NCBI RefSeq assembly: GCF_015500075.1
Contig: NZ_CP045496.1
Location: 3,668,001 to 3,732,000 of the forward strand
Origin: Mesorhizobium sp. INR15
Lineage (GTDB): Bacteria; Pseudomonadota; Alphaproteobacteria; Rhizobiales; Rhizobiaceae
Reading direction: 5' to 3'
DNA: 64,000 nucleotides
Shown piece by piece: positions 28,257 through 37,977 of the stretch. Under the pieces are notes generated by a model, which ran no database searches, was not told the origin of the DNA, and saw only the letters and a list, made by a program, of their open reading frames with translations. The translations under genes were made by a program, and so were the position numbers. Position 1 is the first letter of the stretch. Each line of letters opens with the position of its first letter.

Positions 28257-29276
28257 ATGCGTGTCTATTACGATCGTGATGCCGATCTCAATCTGATCAA
28301 GGGCAAGAAAGTCGCCATCATCGGCTATGGCAGCCAGGGCCGGGCACATGCGCTCAACCTCAAGGACTCCGGCGCCAAGGAGATTGCCGTTGGTCTCAAG
28401 GCCGGCTCGGCGACCGCCAAGAAGGTCGAGGCCGACGGCCTCAAGGTGATGACCGTGGCCGAAGCCGCCAAATGGGCCGACCTGATGATGATGGCGACGC
28501 CTGATGAATTGCAGGCCGACATCTACAAGAATGAGATCGCCCCGAACATCCGCGATGGCGCGGCGATCGCTTTCGCGCACGGCCTCAATGTCCATTTCGG
28601 CCTGATCGAGCCGAAGTCGACCGTCGACGTCGTCATGATCGCGCCGAAGGGCCCTGGCCACACGGTGCGCGGCGAATACCAGAAGGGCGGTGGCGTGCCG
28701 TGCCTGGTTGCCGTCAACCAGGACGCTTCGGGCAACGCGCTCGATCTCGCACTCTCCTACGCTTGCGGCGTCGGCGGCGGCCGTTCGGGCATCATCGAGA
28801 CCAATTTCCGCGAGGAATGCGAAACCGATCTGTTCGGTGAGCAGGTCGTGCTTTGCGGCGGCCTGGTCGAGCTGATCCGCGCTGGTTTCGAGACGCTGGT
28901 GGAAGCCGGCTATGCGCCTGAGATGGCCTATTTCGAGTGCCTGCACGAAGTGAAGCTGATCGTCGACCTGATCTATGAAGGCGGCATCGCCAACATGAAC
29001 TACTCGATCTCGAACACCGCCGAGTGGGGCGAGTATGTTTCGGGTCCGCGCATCATCACCGCCGAGACCAAGGCCGAGATGAAGCGCGTGCTGAAGGACA
29101 TCCAGACCGGCAAGTTCACCTCGGAATGGATGCAGGAATACCGCGCCGGCATGTCGCGCTTCAAGGGCATCCGCCGCAATAACGACAGCCACCAGATCGA
29201 GGAAGTCGGCGCCAAGCTGCGTGCGATGATGCCGTGGATCTCGAAGAACAAGCTGGTCGACAAGGCCAAAAACTGA
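28257..29276 (+). CDS. ilvC: ketol-acid reductoisomerase (NADP+)
   Basis: A 339-aa class I enzyme converting acetolactate to dihydroxyisovalerate and acetohydroxybutyrate to dihydroxymethylvalerate, the step after IlvIH. The Rossmann motif is IIGYGSQGRAHALNLKDSG. The Mg-binding region includes ETNFREECETDLFGEQ and the C-terminal domain MNYSISNTAEWGEY. GGAAGG precedes the ATG. The gene stands about 24 kb from ilvIH and ends in an intrinsic terminator. No attenuator leader is visible ahead of it, unlike ilvIH. Confidence 0.97.
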   Translation: MRVYYDRDADLNLIKGKKVAIIGYGSQGRAHALNLKDSGAKEIAVGLKAGSATAKKVEADGLKVMTVAEAAKWADLMMMATPDELQADIYKNEIAPNIRDGAAIAFAHGLNVHFGLIEPKSTVDVVMIAPKGPGHTVRGEYQKGGGVPCLVAVNQDASGNALDLALSYACGVGGGRSGIIETNFREECETDLFGEQVVLCGGLVELIRAGFETLVEAGYAPEMAYFECLHEVKLIVDLIYEGGIANMNYSISNTAEWGEYVSGPRIITAETKAEMKRVLKDIQTGKFTSEWMQEYRAGMSRFKGIRRNNDSHQIEEVGAKLRAMMPWISKNKLVDKAKN

Positions 29277-29303
29277 TCTCGCAAAATCAGTTTGTCTAAA
29301 GAC

Positions 29304-29334
29304 AAGCCGGCGGAGCAATCCGCCGGCTTTCTTA
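29304..29334 (+). terminator. intrinsic terminator after ilvC
   Basis: AGCCGGCGGA-GCAA-TCCGCCGGCT is a perfect 10-bp stem with a tetraloop, followed by TTCTTA, about 28 nt after the ilvC stop. Confidence 0.85.
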
Positions 29335-29416
29335 CGTATGGTGCCGCCCTGAAATACCGCCAAAATGAAAACGGCGCCGCAATGCGGCGCCGTTAAAATC
29401 TTCAGGATCAACCCGC

Positions 29417-29974
29417 TCAGCTATAAGGCGACCAGCACTGCTGGCGCGGGCCATTGTAAGGCTGGAACGTGTTGTCAAAGGCGCGGTACGAGCGGTAGCG
29501 GTTGTAGCACCACTGGACATGCGCGCTGGAAACGCGTTGCGTCCTGTAAGTCCGGTAGTAGCGGCGAGGCGCCGGCTCGTAATAATTATAGTTGTTTCCG
29601 TATACGCTGCCCAGGCCAAGTCCGAGACCCAAGCCCAGAATTGCAGCAGCACCAGCACCGTCATCGTAGCGACCGCGATAGTGGCGGCCGGAGTGACGCC
29701 AGCGCCAGTTGTCGCCACGGTCCCAGTTGCCGCCGTTCCAGTTGCCACGGTTCCAGTTGCCCGACCGGCGCCATCTCCAGTCGTTGTTCAGTTGCCGGTC
29801 GTTGCCGCCGGCCCAGCTATCGCGAACCGGCGTGATGGTCGGCGCCGCGGTGCTTGCGGGAATGGACAGATCCGGCTGGAACATCGGACCCGCGGCAGAA
29901 GGTGCAGTCAGGCCTGATATGAGGCCGAGGGCGATCAGACCGGATTTTACCGAGGTAGAAAAGAGCGAGTTCAT
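29417..29974 (-). CDS. BA14K family secreted protein
   Basis: A 185-aa protein starting at ATG 29974 (GGAGAG upstream). An N-terminal signal peptide (VKSGLIALGLISGLTAPSAA) is followed by a Trp/Arg/Asn/Gly-rich low-complexity region (RGNWNGGNWDRGDNWRWRH) and a glycine-leucine repeat (ILGLGLGLGLG). The C-terminal BA14K motif is HVQWCYNRYRSY...CWSPY with paired cysteines. The family is named after a Brucella lectin-like immunogenic protein and is widespread in rhizobia. Envelope location is inferred. Confidence 0.85.
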   Translation of the reverse strand: MNSLFSTSVKSGLIALGLISGLTAPSAAGPMFQPDLSIPASTAAPTITPVRDSWAGGNDRQLNNDWRWRRSGNWNRGNWNGGNWDRGDNWRWRHSGRHYRGRYDDGAGAAAILGLGLGLGLGSVYGNNYNYYEPAPRRYYRTYRTQRVSSAHVQWCYNRYRSYRAFDNTFQPYNGPRQQCWSPYS

Positions 29975-30134
29975 AACACTCTCCAAAGAAACAGGCCCCA
30001 CGCCATACCCCAAAGGGAGAAGCGCATTCATGGAGCTTTTCGTCTGAACGGCGGATGAATGGAAAGGTTCCATCAACCATGACGGCGATGCGGCGGCCTT
30101 GTCTTCGGATGCGCTTGCGGGCAAAGGTCATGGC

Positions 30135-31262
30135 ATGTCGCTGCGCCTCGCCACGTTCAATGTCGAAAACCTGATGAACAGGTTCGATTTCTCCGGATAT
30201 CGCAACCAGCTGAACGAAGACCGCACGCTGGCACTGTTCGATATCCAGAGCGAGGCCGAATACAGGATGCTGGAGCAGGCACGGGCAATCGCGCAATCCG
30301 ACGACACGCGGCAGCTGACCGCATTGGCGATCGCGGCGACCCGGGCCGACATCATCTGCATGCAGGAGGTGGACAATATCGAGGCGCTGAAGGCCTTCGA
30401 ATATGGCTATCTGTTCAAGATGGTGGGGCAGGGCTACCGGCAGAAATACACCACATCAGGCAATGATTCACGCGGTATCGATGTCGCCGTGATGATGCGC
30501 ACCGAGACCGCGCAGGGCCAGCCGATTGAATTCGTGCGCATGACCAGCCATGCCTATGTCACCTTCGATCAGTTCGGCCTGCATACGCCGGAACTGGCGG
30601 CACTCGGGCACGAGGCCAACGAGCGCATTTTCAGGCGCGATTGCCTTGAGGTCGATGTCACCGTCGGCGGTGCGCCGCTGACACTCTACCTCGTGCATTT
30701 CAAGTCGATGGGCTCGCCGCGAAACGGGCTTGATGGCCGTGAGGCGACGATACCGGTGCGCATCGCGGAGGCGCAGGCGGTGCGCCGCATCATCGAGGAG
30801 CGTTTCGGCAAGGACACTCCTGACAAAAATGGGGCCGCCGACAAGCGCTGGGCGATCTGCGGCGACATGAACGACTACCGGCAGCGCGTGAAGATTGCCG
30901 GCGACAATATCGATGGCTACCGCTTCGAGGTGATCAACGAGAGCCAGTCCTGCATCGATGTGCTGACCGCTGGAGGTTTCTGCGAAAACGTGGTCGAGCG
31001 GCGGCCGGAAATGAACCGCTGGAGCTTCTACCATACACGCGGCCCCGGCGAGCGGCATCTTTGCCAGCTCGACTATATCCTGTTGTCGAAAGGCCTCGCT
31101 GCCAGGAATGCGACGGCGGTTCCCGACATCATCCGAAATGGCCAGCCCTGGCGCACCATCTTCCCGCCCGGCCAGGAGGTCGATCGCTTTCCTCGGGCCG
31201 GCTGGGACCGGCCGAAAGCCTCGGATCATTGCCCGGTCGCGATTTCCCTGGACATGGCTTGA
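30135..31262 (+). CDS. endonuclease/exonuclease/phosphatase (EEP) family hydrolase
   Basis: A 375-aa protein starting MSLRLATFNVENLMNRFD. EEP motifs are present: ATFNVENL at the N-terminus, the metal-binding Glu in IICMQEVDN, VHFKS, the GDMNDY motif, and the C-terminal ASDHCPVAI. No signal peptide is visible. The substrate could be a nucleic acid or a phosphoester. A Nudix gene follows 7 nt later on the same strand, so the two are likely co-transcribed. Confidence 0.86.
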   Translation: MSLRLATFNVENLMNRFDFSGYRNQLNEDRTLALFDIQSEAEYRMLEQARAIAQSDDTRQLTALAIAATRADIICMQEVDNIEALKAFEYGYLFKMVGQGYRQKYTTSGNDSRGIDVAVMMRTETAQGQPIEFVRMTSHAYVTFDQFGLHTPELAALGHEANERIFRRDCLEVDVTVGGAPLTLYLVHFKSMGSPRNGLDGREATIPVRIAEAQAVRRIIEERFGKDTPDKNGAADKRWAICGDMNDYRQRVKIAGDNIDGYRFEVINESQSCIDVLTAGGFCENVVERRPEMNRWSFYHTRGPGERHLCQLDYILLSKGLAARNATAVPDIIRNGQPWRTIFPPGQEVDRFPRAGWDRPKASDHCPVAISLDMA

Positions 31263-31269
31263 GGCACGC

Positions 31270-32013
31270 GTGAGTTTCGACCTGCCGCGCAATGTCATTT
31301 TGCCTGTCGATGCAATCGATGTCAGGCTCGACCCGGGTCCGCATCCGTTCGAACGCGACAATGGCCAGGCCATCTCCGAGAATTGGCAACGCGAGATCGC
31401 GGCCAATCCGGCGTTGTTCGATGGCACGGTGGTGTTGCTGTCGGAGCTTGCCTTGCATGACCGCCGCTTGGTCGGTCGTTGCCATGCGGTCAACTATTCG
31501 ACCTTCACGCTGTGGCGCCAGCGCCGGGCTGGTTCAGGCGCCGAGCACGCCTATGGCCATGCCATGCTGGTCGCCGGCGACAACGCGCTGGTGGCGATCC
31601 GCATGGGCGCCCACACCGTCAATGCCGGCCGCGTCTACTTCGCCGCCGGCTCCTTCGAGCCGATGGATTTCCGCGACGGCCTGGTCGATGTCGATTTCAA
31701 CATGATCCGTGAAGTGCGGGAGGAAACCGGCCTCGACTTTTCAGGTATCACACGCGACACCCATTATCACGCCTTGTCGACGCCAAGGGGCACGGTGATC
31801 TTCCGCCGCTACCGCGAGACCGCATCCGCCGACGAGCTCGCGCGGCGCATCCGTGCCTTCGTTGCGACCGAGGCCGAGCCGGAGATTGAAGGACCGGTCA
31901 TCATTCGCCATGCCGGTGACCTGCCTGACGGGCTGATGCCGCATATGAAACCGCTGATCGAGTGGCATTTCGCAGCGGCGGATGGCACCTCTGATCTCGG
32001 CCCAGAGGCGTAG
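31270..32013 (+). CDS. Nudix hydrolase
   Basis: A 247-aa protein. The start is taken as GTG 31270 (GAGGCAC upstream), 7 nt after the EEP gene. A Nudix box is recognisable around residues 135-170: AAGSFEPMDF followed at a distance by REVREETGLDF, which keeps REVREE. The long N-terminal part is typical of larger Nudix proteins. It probably cleaves a nucleoside diphosphate-linked compound; the substrate is unknown. Confidence 0.78.
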   Translation: MSFDLPRNVILPVDAIDVRLDPGPHPFERDNGQAISENWQREIAANPALFDGTVVLLSELALHDRRLVGRCHAVNYSTFTLWRQRRAGSGAEHAYGHAMLVAGDNALVAIRMGAHTVNAGRVYFAAGSFEPMDFRDGLVDVDFNMIREVREETGLDFSGITRDTHYHALSTPRGTVIFRRYRETASADELARRIRAFVATEAEPEIEGPVIIRHAGDLPDGLMPHMKPLIEWHFAAADGTSDLGPEA

Positions 32014-32076
32014 GTTGCCGTCCGGACGCATCGGCCTTTACACTCACACCGGGTTTGACGAATCGGCGGGGGCCGC

Positions 32077-33339
32077 ATGCTGTCAGTCTTCGAAATCGCC
32101 GCACTGCTTTTGACCCTGTCGGCCCTGTTCGGCTGGCTGAACCTGCGTTTCCTCAAACTGCCGCACACGATCGGCCTGCTGATCATGGCGCTGGCGGCGT
32201 CGTTGCTGCTTTTGGCGCTGCAGAAAATCGCGCCAGGCCTTGGCATCACCGCGACGCTGCAGGCCGTCATGGAAGAGATCGATTTCACCTCGGCGATCAT
32301 GAACGGCATGCTGTCACTGCTGTTGTTCGCCGGCGCGCTGCATGTCGATTTCAACCTGCTCAAAGGACAAAAATGGGCCATCACATTGATGGCCAGCATT
32401 GGCGTCGTCATCTCCACGGCCGTCGTAGGCGTCGCCTTGTGGTTCGCCGCCGGCGCTCTCGGCTTCAATGTTCCCTTGCCCTGGGCGCTGGTGTTCGGGG
32501 CGCTGATATCGCCGACGGATCCGGTGGCCGTGCTTGGCCTGCTCAAATCCATCAACGTGCCGGCATCGATCAAGGCCAAGATCGCGGGCGAATCGCTGTT
32601 CAACGATGGCGTCGCCGTTGTCGCCTTCGGCGTGCTGGTGACGGTGGCGCTGGCGACCGCCGGCCAGCACCGGCCTGACCTTTGGGATATCGGGGAGTTG
32701 CTGGTCTATGAGGGTCTCGGCGGCGCGCTGTTCGGCTTCATCACGGGCTGGATTGCCTACCGCGCCATGCTGGCGGTCGACGATCATATCGTCGAGATTC
32801 TGATTTCGCTGGCCGTGTGTGTCGGCACCTACACGCTCTGCCACCGGCTACATCTTTCGGGACCGATCGCCGTGGTTGTGACCGGCCTTCTGATCGGCAA
32901 CCACGGCGCCGAACACGCGATGAGCGAGACGGTGGAGGACTATCTCTTCGCGTTCTGGGAGGTGGTCGACGAGATGCTGAACTCGATCCTGTTCCTGTTG
33001 CTCGGACTGGAGGTTCTGGTGCTGTCCTTCAACCCGTCGCATGGCTGGATCGTGCTGATCGCCATCCCGATCGTGCTTGCCGGCCGCTTCGCCTCGGTGT
33101 GGATCCCGATTTCGCTGCTGGCCGTGCGTCAGACCTTCTCCCCCGGCTCTATCCCGGTGCTGACCTGGGGCGGCCTGCGCGGCGGCGTTTCTGTGGCGCT
33201 GGCACTGTCACTGCCCGACAGCGTGGCCAAGCCCGTGCTCTTGACCGCGACCTATGCGGTGGTGATCTTCTCGATCATTGTGCAGGGGCTGACGATGAAG
33301 TGGGTGATCGGCAAGACAACCGACCCTGAAGCCATCTGA
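32077..33339 (+). CDS. CPA1-family cation:proton antiporter (NhaP-like)
   Basis: A 420-aa inner-membrane protein with about twelve hydrophobic segments. CPA1 signatures are SPTDPVAVLGLLK (the ion-binding Asp in TM5) and AGESLFNDGVAVV (ND motif in TM6), with TWGGLRGGVSVALALSLP near the C-terminus. It exchanges Na+ or K+ for H+. There is no long cytoplasmic tail, unlike many NhaP proteins. Confidence 0.9.
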   Translation: MLSVFEIAALLLTLSALFGWLNLRFLKLPHTIGLLIMALAASLLLLALQKIAPGLGITATLQAVMEEIDFTSAIMNGMLSLLLFAGALHVDFNLLKGQKWAITLMASIGVVISTAVVGVALWFAAGALGFNVPLPWALVFGALISPTDPVAVLGLLKSINVPASIKAKIAGESLFNDGVAVVAFGVLVTVALATAGQHRPDLWDIGELLVYEGLGGALFGFITGWIAYRAMLAVDDHIVEILISLAVCVGTYTLCHRLHLSGPIAVVVTGLLIGNHGAEHAMSETVEDYLFAFWEVVDEMLNSILFLLLGLEVLVLSFNPSHGWIVLIAIPIVLAGRFASVWIPISLLAVRQTFSPGSIPVLTWGGLRGGVSVALALSLPDSVAKPVLLTATYAVVIFSIIVQGLTMKWVIGKTTDPEAI

Positions 33340-33349
33340 GCCTAGCTGT

Positions 33350-34567
33350 TCACTCGTGCCGCAGCGCGTCGATCGGGTCGAGGCGGGCGCCGCGCAGGGC
33401 CGGGAAGAAGCCGAACACCATGCCGATCAGCGCCGAGAAGCCGACGGCGAGCAGGATGACCGCCGGGCTCGGCGCGAAGGGGATCGACAGCGTCGCCGAG
33501 GCGAGGCCGGCCAGCCCGAGGCCGATCAGGATGCCGATGATGCCGCCAAGCAGCGACAGCACCGTTGCCTCGACCAGGAACTGGATGAGGATGTGCTTTT
33601 CATGCGCGCCGATGGCCAGCCGGATGCCGATCTCGCGGGTGCGTTCGGTGACCGAGACCAGCATGATGTTCATGATGCCGATGCCGCCGACCAGAAGGCT
33701 GACACCGGCGACCGCGCCCAGCATGCCGGTCATTGTCGTGGTGGCGCTGGCCATGGCGTCGGCGATCTGGGTCATGTCGCGGATCGAGAAATCGCTCTCA
33801 CGGTCGGGCGTCAAACGGCGGGCGTCGCGCAAGATATCCTCGACGCGCGGTGAGAGTTCGGTCGTTGGCGTCCTGTCGTCGGCGGCGACATAGATGTTGT
33901 CGATGTCGCGGTTGCCGGCGACGCGGCGCTGGTAGGCGGCGAGCGGCATCAGCACGACATTGTCCTGGTCCTGGCCGAAGCCGGTATAGCCCTTCGGCTC
34001 TAGCAGACCGATGATCTTGCAGGAGGTGCGGTTGACGCGGATGATCTCGCCTTCCGGGTCGCCGGCGCCGAAGAATTGCTGGCGCACGGTCTCGCCAATC
34101 AGGCAGACGCCGGTGCCGCTGCGGGTCTCGGAATCGCTGAACGGGCGGCCTGAAACCAGCTTCCAGTCGCGCGCTTCGAGATAGGCGCTGTCGGTGCCGG
34201 TGATGCCGGAGGTCAGGCTTTCCGTGCCGAAAATGACGCGAACCTGCTTCTGCGAGGCCGGTGAAATGGCCCGCGCGCCGGTGAGATGCGCGACCAGGGC
34301 CGCTACATCCTTGTCGCCAAGCGGCCGGACGACCTGATCGAGCCCGCCCGGTCCGCCGGGACCGGCTGGCCGGCCGGAGCGGATGACGAGCAGATTGCTG
34401 CCGAGCTTGGAAATGTCGGCCTTGACCTTCTCCGTGGTGCCCGAGCCGATGGTCAGCATGGCGATGACGGCGGCAACCCCAATGACGATGCCAAGCAGCG
34501 TGAGGAATGAACGCAGCACGTTGCGGCGCACCGACAGCAAGGAGAGGCGGACGGTTTCCCAAAGCAT
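33350..34567 (-). CDS. MacB-type ABC transporter permease (FtsX-like)
   Basis: A 405-aa membrane protein with the MacB/FtsX topology: one N-terminal helix (SFLTLLGIVIGVAAVIAML), a large periplasmic domain and three C-terminal helices (for example VSLLVGGIGIMNIMLVSV followed by TERTREIGIRLAIGA). It overlaps the stop of the ATPase gene by 1 nt (TGATG). In E. coli the permease and ATPase are one MacB polypeptide; here they are split. It is the third gene of a leftward adaptor-ATPase-permease operon. Confidence 0.9.
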   Translation of the reverse strand: MLWETVRLSLLSVRRNVLRSFLTLLGIVIGVAAVIAMLTIGSGTTEKVKADISKLGSNLLVIRSGRPAGPGGPGGLDQVVRPLGDKDVAALVAHLTGARAISPASQKQVRVIFGTESLTSGITGTDSAYLEARDWKLVSGRPFSDSETRSGTGVCLIGETVRQQFFGAGDPEGEIIRVNRTSCKIIGLLEPKGYTGFGQDQDNVVLMPLAAYQRRVAGNRDIDNIYVAADDRTPTTELSPRVEDILRDARRLTPDRESDFSIRDMTQIADAMASATTTMTGMLGAVAGVSLLVGGIGIMNIMLVSVTERTREIGIRLAIGAHEKHILIQFLVEATVLSLLGGIIGILIGLGLAGLASATLSIPFAPSPAVILLAVGFSALIGMVFGFFPALRGARLDPIDALRHE

Positions 34568-35271
34568 CACGCCACCTCGAGTTTCATGGTGTCGGAAGCC
34601 ACGTGGCCATCGAGGAAGCGGATCGTACGCTCGGCATATTCAGCGACATCGGCCTCGTGGGTGACCATGGCGATGGTCAAGCCAAGTTCGGTGTTGAGCT
34701 GCGTCAGCAGTTCCATGATCTCGTGCGTGCGCGCGGTGTCGAGGTTGCCGGTCGGTTCATCGGCAACGAGCAGCGTCGGCCGGGTGACGATGGCACGCGC
34801 AATGGCCACGCGCTGTTGCTGGCCGCCGGACAGTTCGGCCGGCGTGTGATGCTCGCGGCCAACGAGGCCGACCTGCGCCAGCGCCTGCATGGCGAGATTG
34901 CGGCGTTCGCGGGCGGCAACACCGCGATAGATCAGCGGCAGTTCGACATTCTCCGCCGCCGTGGTGCGGGGCAGGAGGTTGTAGCCCTGGAAGACGAAGC
35001 CGACATAGAGATTGCGCAGCACCGCGCGGCGGTTGCGGTCGAGCCGGCCCGCATCGATGCCCATGAAGGCGTATGTGCCCGCGGTTGGCGTGTCGAGACA
35101 GCCGATGATGTTCATCGCCGTCGATTTGCCGGACCCGGACGGACCCATGATGGCAACGAACTCGCCGCGCCGGATGGCAAGGCTGACGCCGGCCAGCGCA
35201 TGCACCTGGGCTTCGCCCTGGCCATAGCTTTTCCAGACCTTGTCGAAGGTGATAAGCGCGGAGCCCGACAT
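34567..35271 (-). CDS. MacB-type ABC transporter ATP-binding protein
   Basis: A 234-aa ATPase of the LolD/MacB group. Walker A is GPSGSGKST, the signature is LSGGQQQRVAIARA, Walker B is LLVADEPTGNLD, and the H-loop His is in MVTHEADVAEYAE. The start is ATG 35271 (MSGSALITFDKVWKSYGQG); an upstream in-frame stretch lies antisense-like within the adaptor gene and is not coding. The gap to the adaptor stop is 4 nt. Confidence 0.93.
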   Translation of the reverse strand: MSGSALITFDKVWKSYGQGEAQVHALAGVSLAIRRGEFVAIMGPSGSGKSTAMNIIGCLDTPTAGTYAFMGIDAGRLDRNRRAVLRNLYVGFVFQGYNLLPRTTAAENVELPLIYRGVAARERRNLAMQALAQVGLVGREHHTPAELSGGQQQRVAIARAIVTRPTLLVADEPTGNLDTARTHEIMELLTQLNTELGLTIAMVTHEADVAEYAERTIRFLDGHVASDTMKLEVA

Positions 35272-35275
35272 GACG

Positions 35276-36562
35276 TCAGCTCCGCAACTGCGACGCCGTG
35301 ATGACCTCAGCGCCTTCATCCAGACCCGACGTAATCTCGGTGAGTTCGCCGTCGGTGGAGCCGATCTTGACGTTGACCGCGTGCGGCCGGCCGTTCTGCA
35401 GCACGTAGAGTGTGCGCGAGCCATCGGTCGGCGGCGGTGTTGCCGGGCGCTGGCGGTTGGGACGGCCCATGCGACCGGTGAACAGGTCGCTGAGGCTCCA
35501 TCCACGCGCTGCCTGTTGCACGGGGCGATAGCGGAAGGCGGCGGCTGGCACAGTCAGCACACCCTTGGCCTGTCTGGTGACGACAGAAACGGTGGCGGTC
35601 ATGCCGGGGCGCAGCAGAAGCTCTTTGTTGTCGACCTCGAGCCGCGCATTGTAGGTGACGACGCCATCGGTGGTGACCGAGGCAAACGAGATGTCGCGGA
35701 TCTCGGCATCGAACGGCCGTTCAGGGAAGGCATCGACCGTGAAGCGGGCATGCTGGCCGGTCTTGACCGCGCCGATATCGGCCTCGTCGACCGCCGCCTT
35801 CAATTCCATGTTCCTGAGATCGGCGGCGATGATGAACAGCACCGGCGCCTGCAGCGAGGAGGCAACCGTCTGGCCGGGATCGACCGAGCGCGTCAGGATG
35901 ATGCCGTCGATCGGCGCATAGATGGTGCTGTTGGCGAGGTCGGTCTGCTGCGACTTGAGATCGGCATTGGCGATGGCGAGATTGGCCTCGGCGCTGTCGA
36001 TCGCTGCCTTGGAGCGGTCGCGGGTCGCGGTAGCGGCTTCAAGCGACTGGTCCGTTGCCATGCCGCGCTTGGTGAGGGCCGCCGCGCGCACCAGCGCCTT
36101 TTCGTTTTCGTCCAGGGTGACCTTGGCATCCTCGACATTGGCGGCGGCCGCCTTGGCCGAAGCCTCGGCGCGTTCGATCTGCACCTGGAGCTTCGTCGTG
36201 TCGAGCGCGGCCAGCACGTCGCCCTTCTTGACCTGCTGGTTTTCTTCCGCCGAGACCGAGCGGATGATGCCGGACAGCTGGCTGGAAATGTCGACCTGGG
36301 TGAGGGGCTGCAGCGTGCCGGTCGCCGACACCTGGATGGTGAGATCGGCAATCGCGGCGGGTGTCGTCGTGTAGTCGATCTTGGCGGGCGAGCCGACATA
36401 CCACTGGTAGGCGGCCAGGCCCGCGACAACGACGATCAGCGCCAGCAGCACATAGGACCAGCCGCGACGGCGCTTCTTGCGCAGCCCTGTCTTGTCGAGC
36501 CCAAGTGCGGTCTCGATGGCGGAAGTGGATTCCGCATTTGGCAGATTGACAATCTGGTCCAC
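35276..36562 (-). CDS. MacA-like HlyD-family efflux adaptor
   Basis: A 428-aa periplasmic adaptor. I chose GTG 36562 because AAGGGG lies 6 nt upstream; the frame stays open further but without a ribosome binding site. A membrane anchor follows a basic stretch (RKKRRRGWSYVLLALIVVVA). Lipoyl half-motifs are VSATGTLQPLTQVDI and STIYAPIDGIILTRSVDPG, with a long coiled-coil hairpin (about residues 105-200) between them. It forms a tripartite macrolide- or peptide-type exporter with the next two genes. Confidence 0.9.
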   Translation of the reverse strand: MDQIVNLPNAESTSAIETALGLDKTGLRKKRRRGWSYVLLALIVVVAGLAAYQWYVGSPAKIDYTTTPAAIADLTIQVSATGTLQPLTQVDISSQLSGIIRSVSAEENQQVKKGDVLAALDTTKLQVQIERAEASAKAAAANVEDAKVTLDENEKALVRAAALTKRGMATDQSLEAATATRDRSKAAIDSAEANLAIANADLKSQQTDLANSTIYAPIDGIILTRSVDPGQTVASSLQAPVLFIIAADLRNMELKAAVDEADIGAVKTGQHARFTVDAFPERPFDAEIRDISFASVTTDGVVTYNARLEVDNKELLLRPGMTATVSVVTRQAKGVLTVPAAAFRYRPVQQAARGWSLSDLFTGRMGRPNRQRPATPPPTDGSRTLYVLQNGRPHAVNVKIGSTDGELTEITSGLDEGAEVITASQLRS

Positions 36563-36679
36563 GCTGGACCCCTTAAGCAGCGAAAATGATGTCCCTATGA
36601 GTGCACAGATCAGGCTTAATGGTTCGAATATCAAATTAAATTTCGCTCATGTTGGGATTGAGGCAGAGGACTTTTTGAA

Positions 36680-37588
36680 ATGCAGCCACGCAATTATTTG
36701 CTCTACGACGTGTTTACCCGCGACCGGCTGGCCGGCAATCCGCTGGCTGTCGTGCTGGACAGCAAGGGCCTGGACACGGCCGCGATGCAGGCAATCGCAC
36801 GCGAGTTCAACCTGTCCGAATCGGTGTTCGTGCTGCCGCCGGACAATCCCAAGCACCGCGCAAGAATCCGGATCTTCACGCCCGATTACGAGATGCCGTT
36901 CGCCGGCCATCCGACTGTCGGCTCGGCGGTCGCACTCGCCGAACTGGCGCAGGAGGGCGATGCAGGGATATTCGTGCTAGAGGAGAACATCGGGCCGGTG
37001 CGTTGCGCTGTCAGCAAGCACGATGGCGCGACCTTTGCCGAATTCGACCTGGCGAAACTGCCGGAGCAACTGGAACTGGCCGCCGACCCGGTGCGAATCG
37101 GCGCTGCGCTCGGGCTCGCGCCGCACGAGATCGGTTTCGAGAATCATCAGGTATCGTTCTGGTCGGCCGGCGTACCCTATGTGACCATACCCGTTGCCGA
37201 CCTCGAGGTTGCCGCGCGCATCAAGCTGGACAACCAGGCGTGGTCGGAACTTGCGCCGCGCAAGAGCGAATGGGCCTTCGCCAGCCCCTATGTCTATTGC
37301 CGCCAGACGGTGAATCACGAGAGCGCCTTCCACGTGCGCATGATCGTGCCGGGCACCCCTTCCTATGAAGATCCGGCCACCGGTTCGGCGGCGGCGGCCT
37401 TTGCCGGCGCGATCATGCATTTCGATCGCCCCATGGACGGTGTGTCGCAGCTTTGGATCGAGCAGGGGTTGGAGATGGGCCGGCCGTCGCGAATCCGCCT
37501 CGAATTGACCGCTGAAGCCGGAAAACTGGCCTCCGCGCGCATCGGCGGCAACGCCGTGAAGGTGGCCGAAGGCAAGCTTTTCGTTTGA
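36680..37588 (+). CDS. PhzF-family isomerase/epimerase
   Basis: A 302-aa protein with the two-lobed PhzF fold. The N-terminal motif YDVFTRDRLAGNPLAVVLD and the catalytic Glu in FNLSESVFVLPP are intact, as is the second glycine-rich motif DPATGSAAAAFAG. The family includes PhzF and many uncharacterised isomerases; no phenazine genes are present, so phenazine synthesis is not implied. It is divergent from the MacA-like gene. Confidence 0.88.
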   Translation: MQPRNYLLYDVFTRDRLAGNPLAVVLDSKGLDTAAMQAIAREFNLSESVFVLPPDNPKHRARIRIFTPDYEMPFAGHPTVGSAVALAELAQEGDAGIFVLEENIGPVRCAVSKHDGATFAEFDLAKLPEQLELAADPVRIGAALGLAPHEIGFENHQVSFWSAGVPYVTIPVADLEVAARIKLDNQAWSELAPRKSEWAFASPYVYCRQTVNHESAFHVRMIVPGTPSYEDPATGSAAAAFAGAIMHFDRPMDGVSQLWIEQGLEMGRPSRIRLELTAEAGKLASARIGGNAVKVAEGKLFV

Positions 37589-37694
37589 TCGCGATGGGCT
37601 GAAAGCGATTTGTCGGGAAATGACTCCAGCAGGGCTGGACAGGACCGATGGTGGCGGCTATATCGCCGCCAACGCCGGTTTTTGCCGGCCGAGT

Positions 37695-37764
<70 letters not shown>

Positions 37765-37770
<6 letters not shown>

Positions 37771-37790
37771 AATTTTCAAAAAATTGGTGG
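37765..37790 (+). other. hairpin spanning the tRNA-Lys 3' end
   Basis: The CCACCA end of the tRNA and the following AATTTT pair with AAAAATTGGTGG (11 of 12 pairs). There is no T-run afterwards. It may be a processing signal or a weak terminator for the tRNA transcript. Confidence 0.35.
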
Positions 37791-37977
37791 AAGACCCTTC
37801 GAGCCCGGGACGCGTTGACGCGTCTGCGGCATGCGCCGTCCGGTTCCATGGACTTTTCTGTGTCTCCGCAACGGCGCAGCCGAAGTCAGGCCTGGATGGC
37901 GATGCGCGCAAGCTGAAGGCTCTGGAAGAAAGCCGTGACCGGATTGCGGCCGGCCCAGCAAGGCGCGCCTCGCGCTG

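Noticed and set aside
36680..37588. Phenazine biosynthesis cluster suggested by the PhzF-like gene
   Set aside because: No other phz genes are nearby; PhzF homologues are widespread isomerases.
37809..37824. GACGCGT-TG-ACGCGTC palindrome downstream of tRNA-Lys as an att site or operator
   Set aside because: It is short, GC-rich and isolated, with no matching copy, integrase or regulator; chance is likely.
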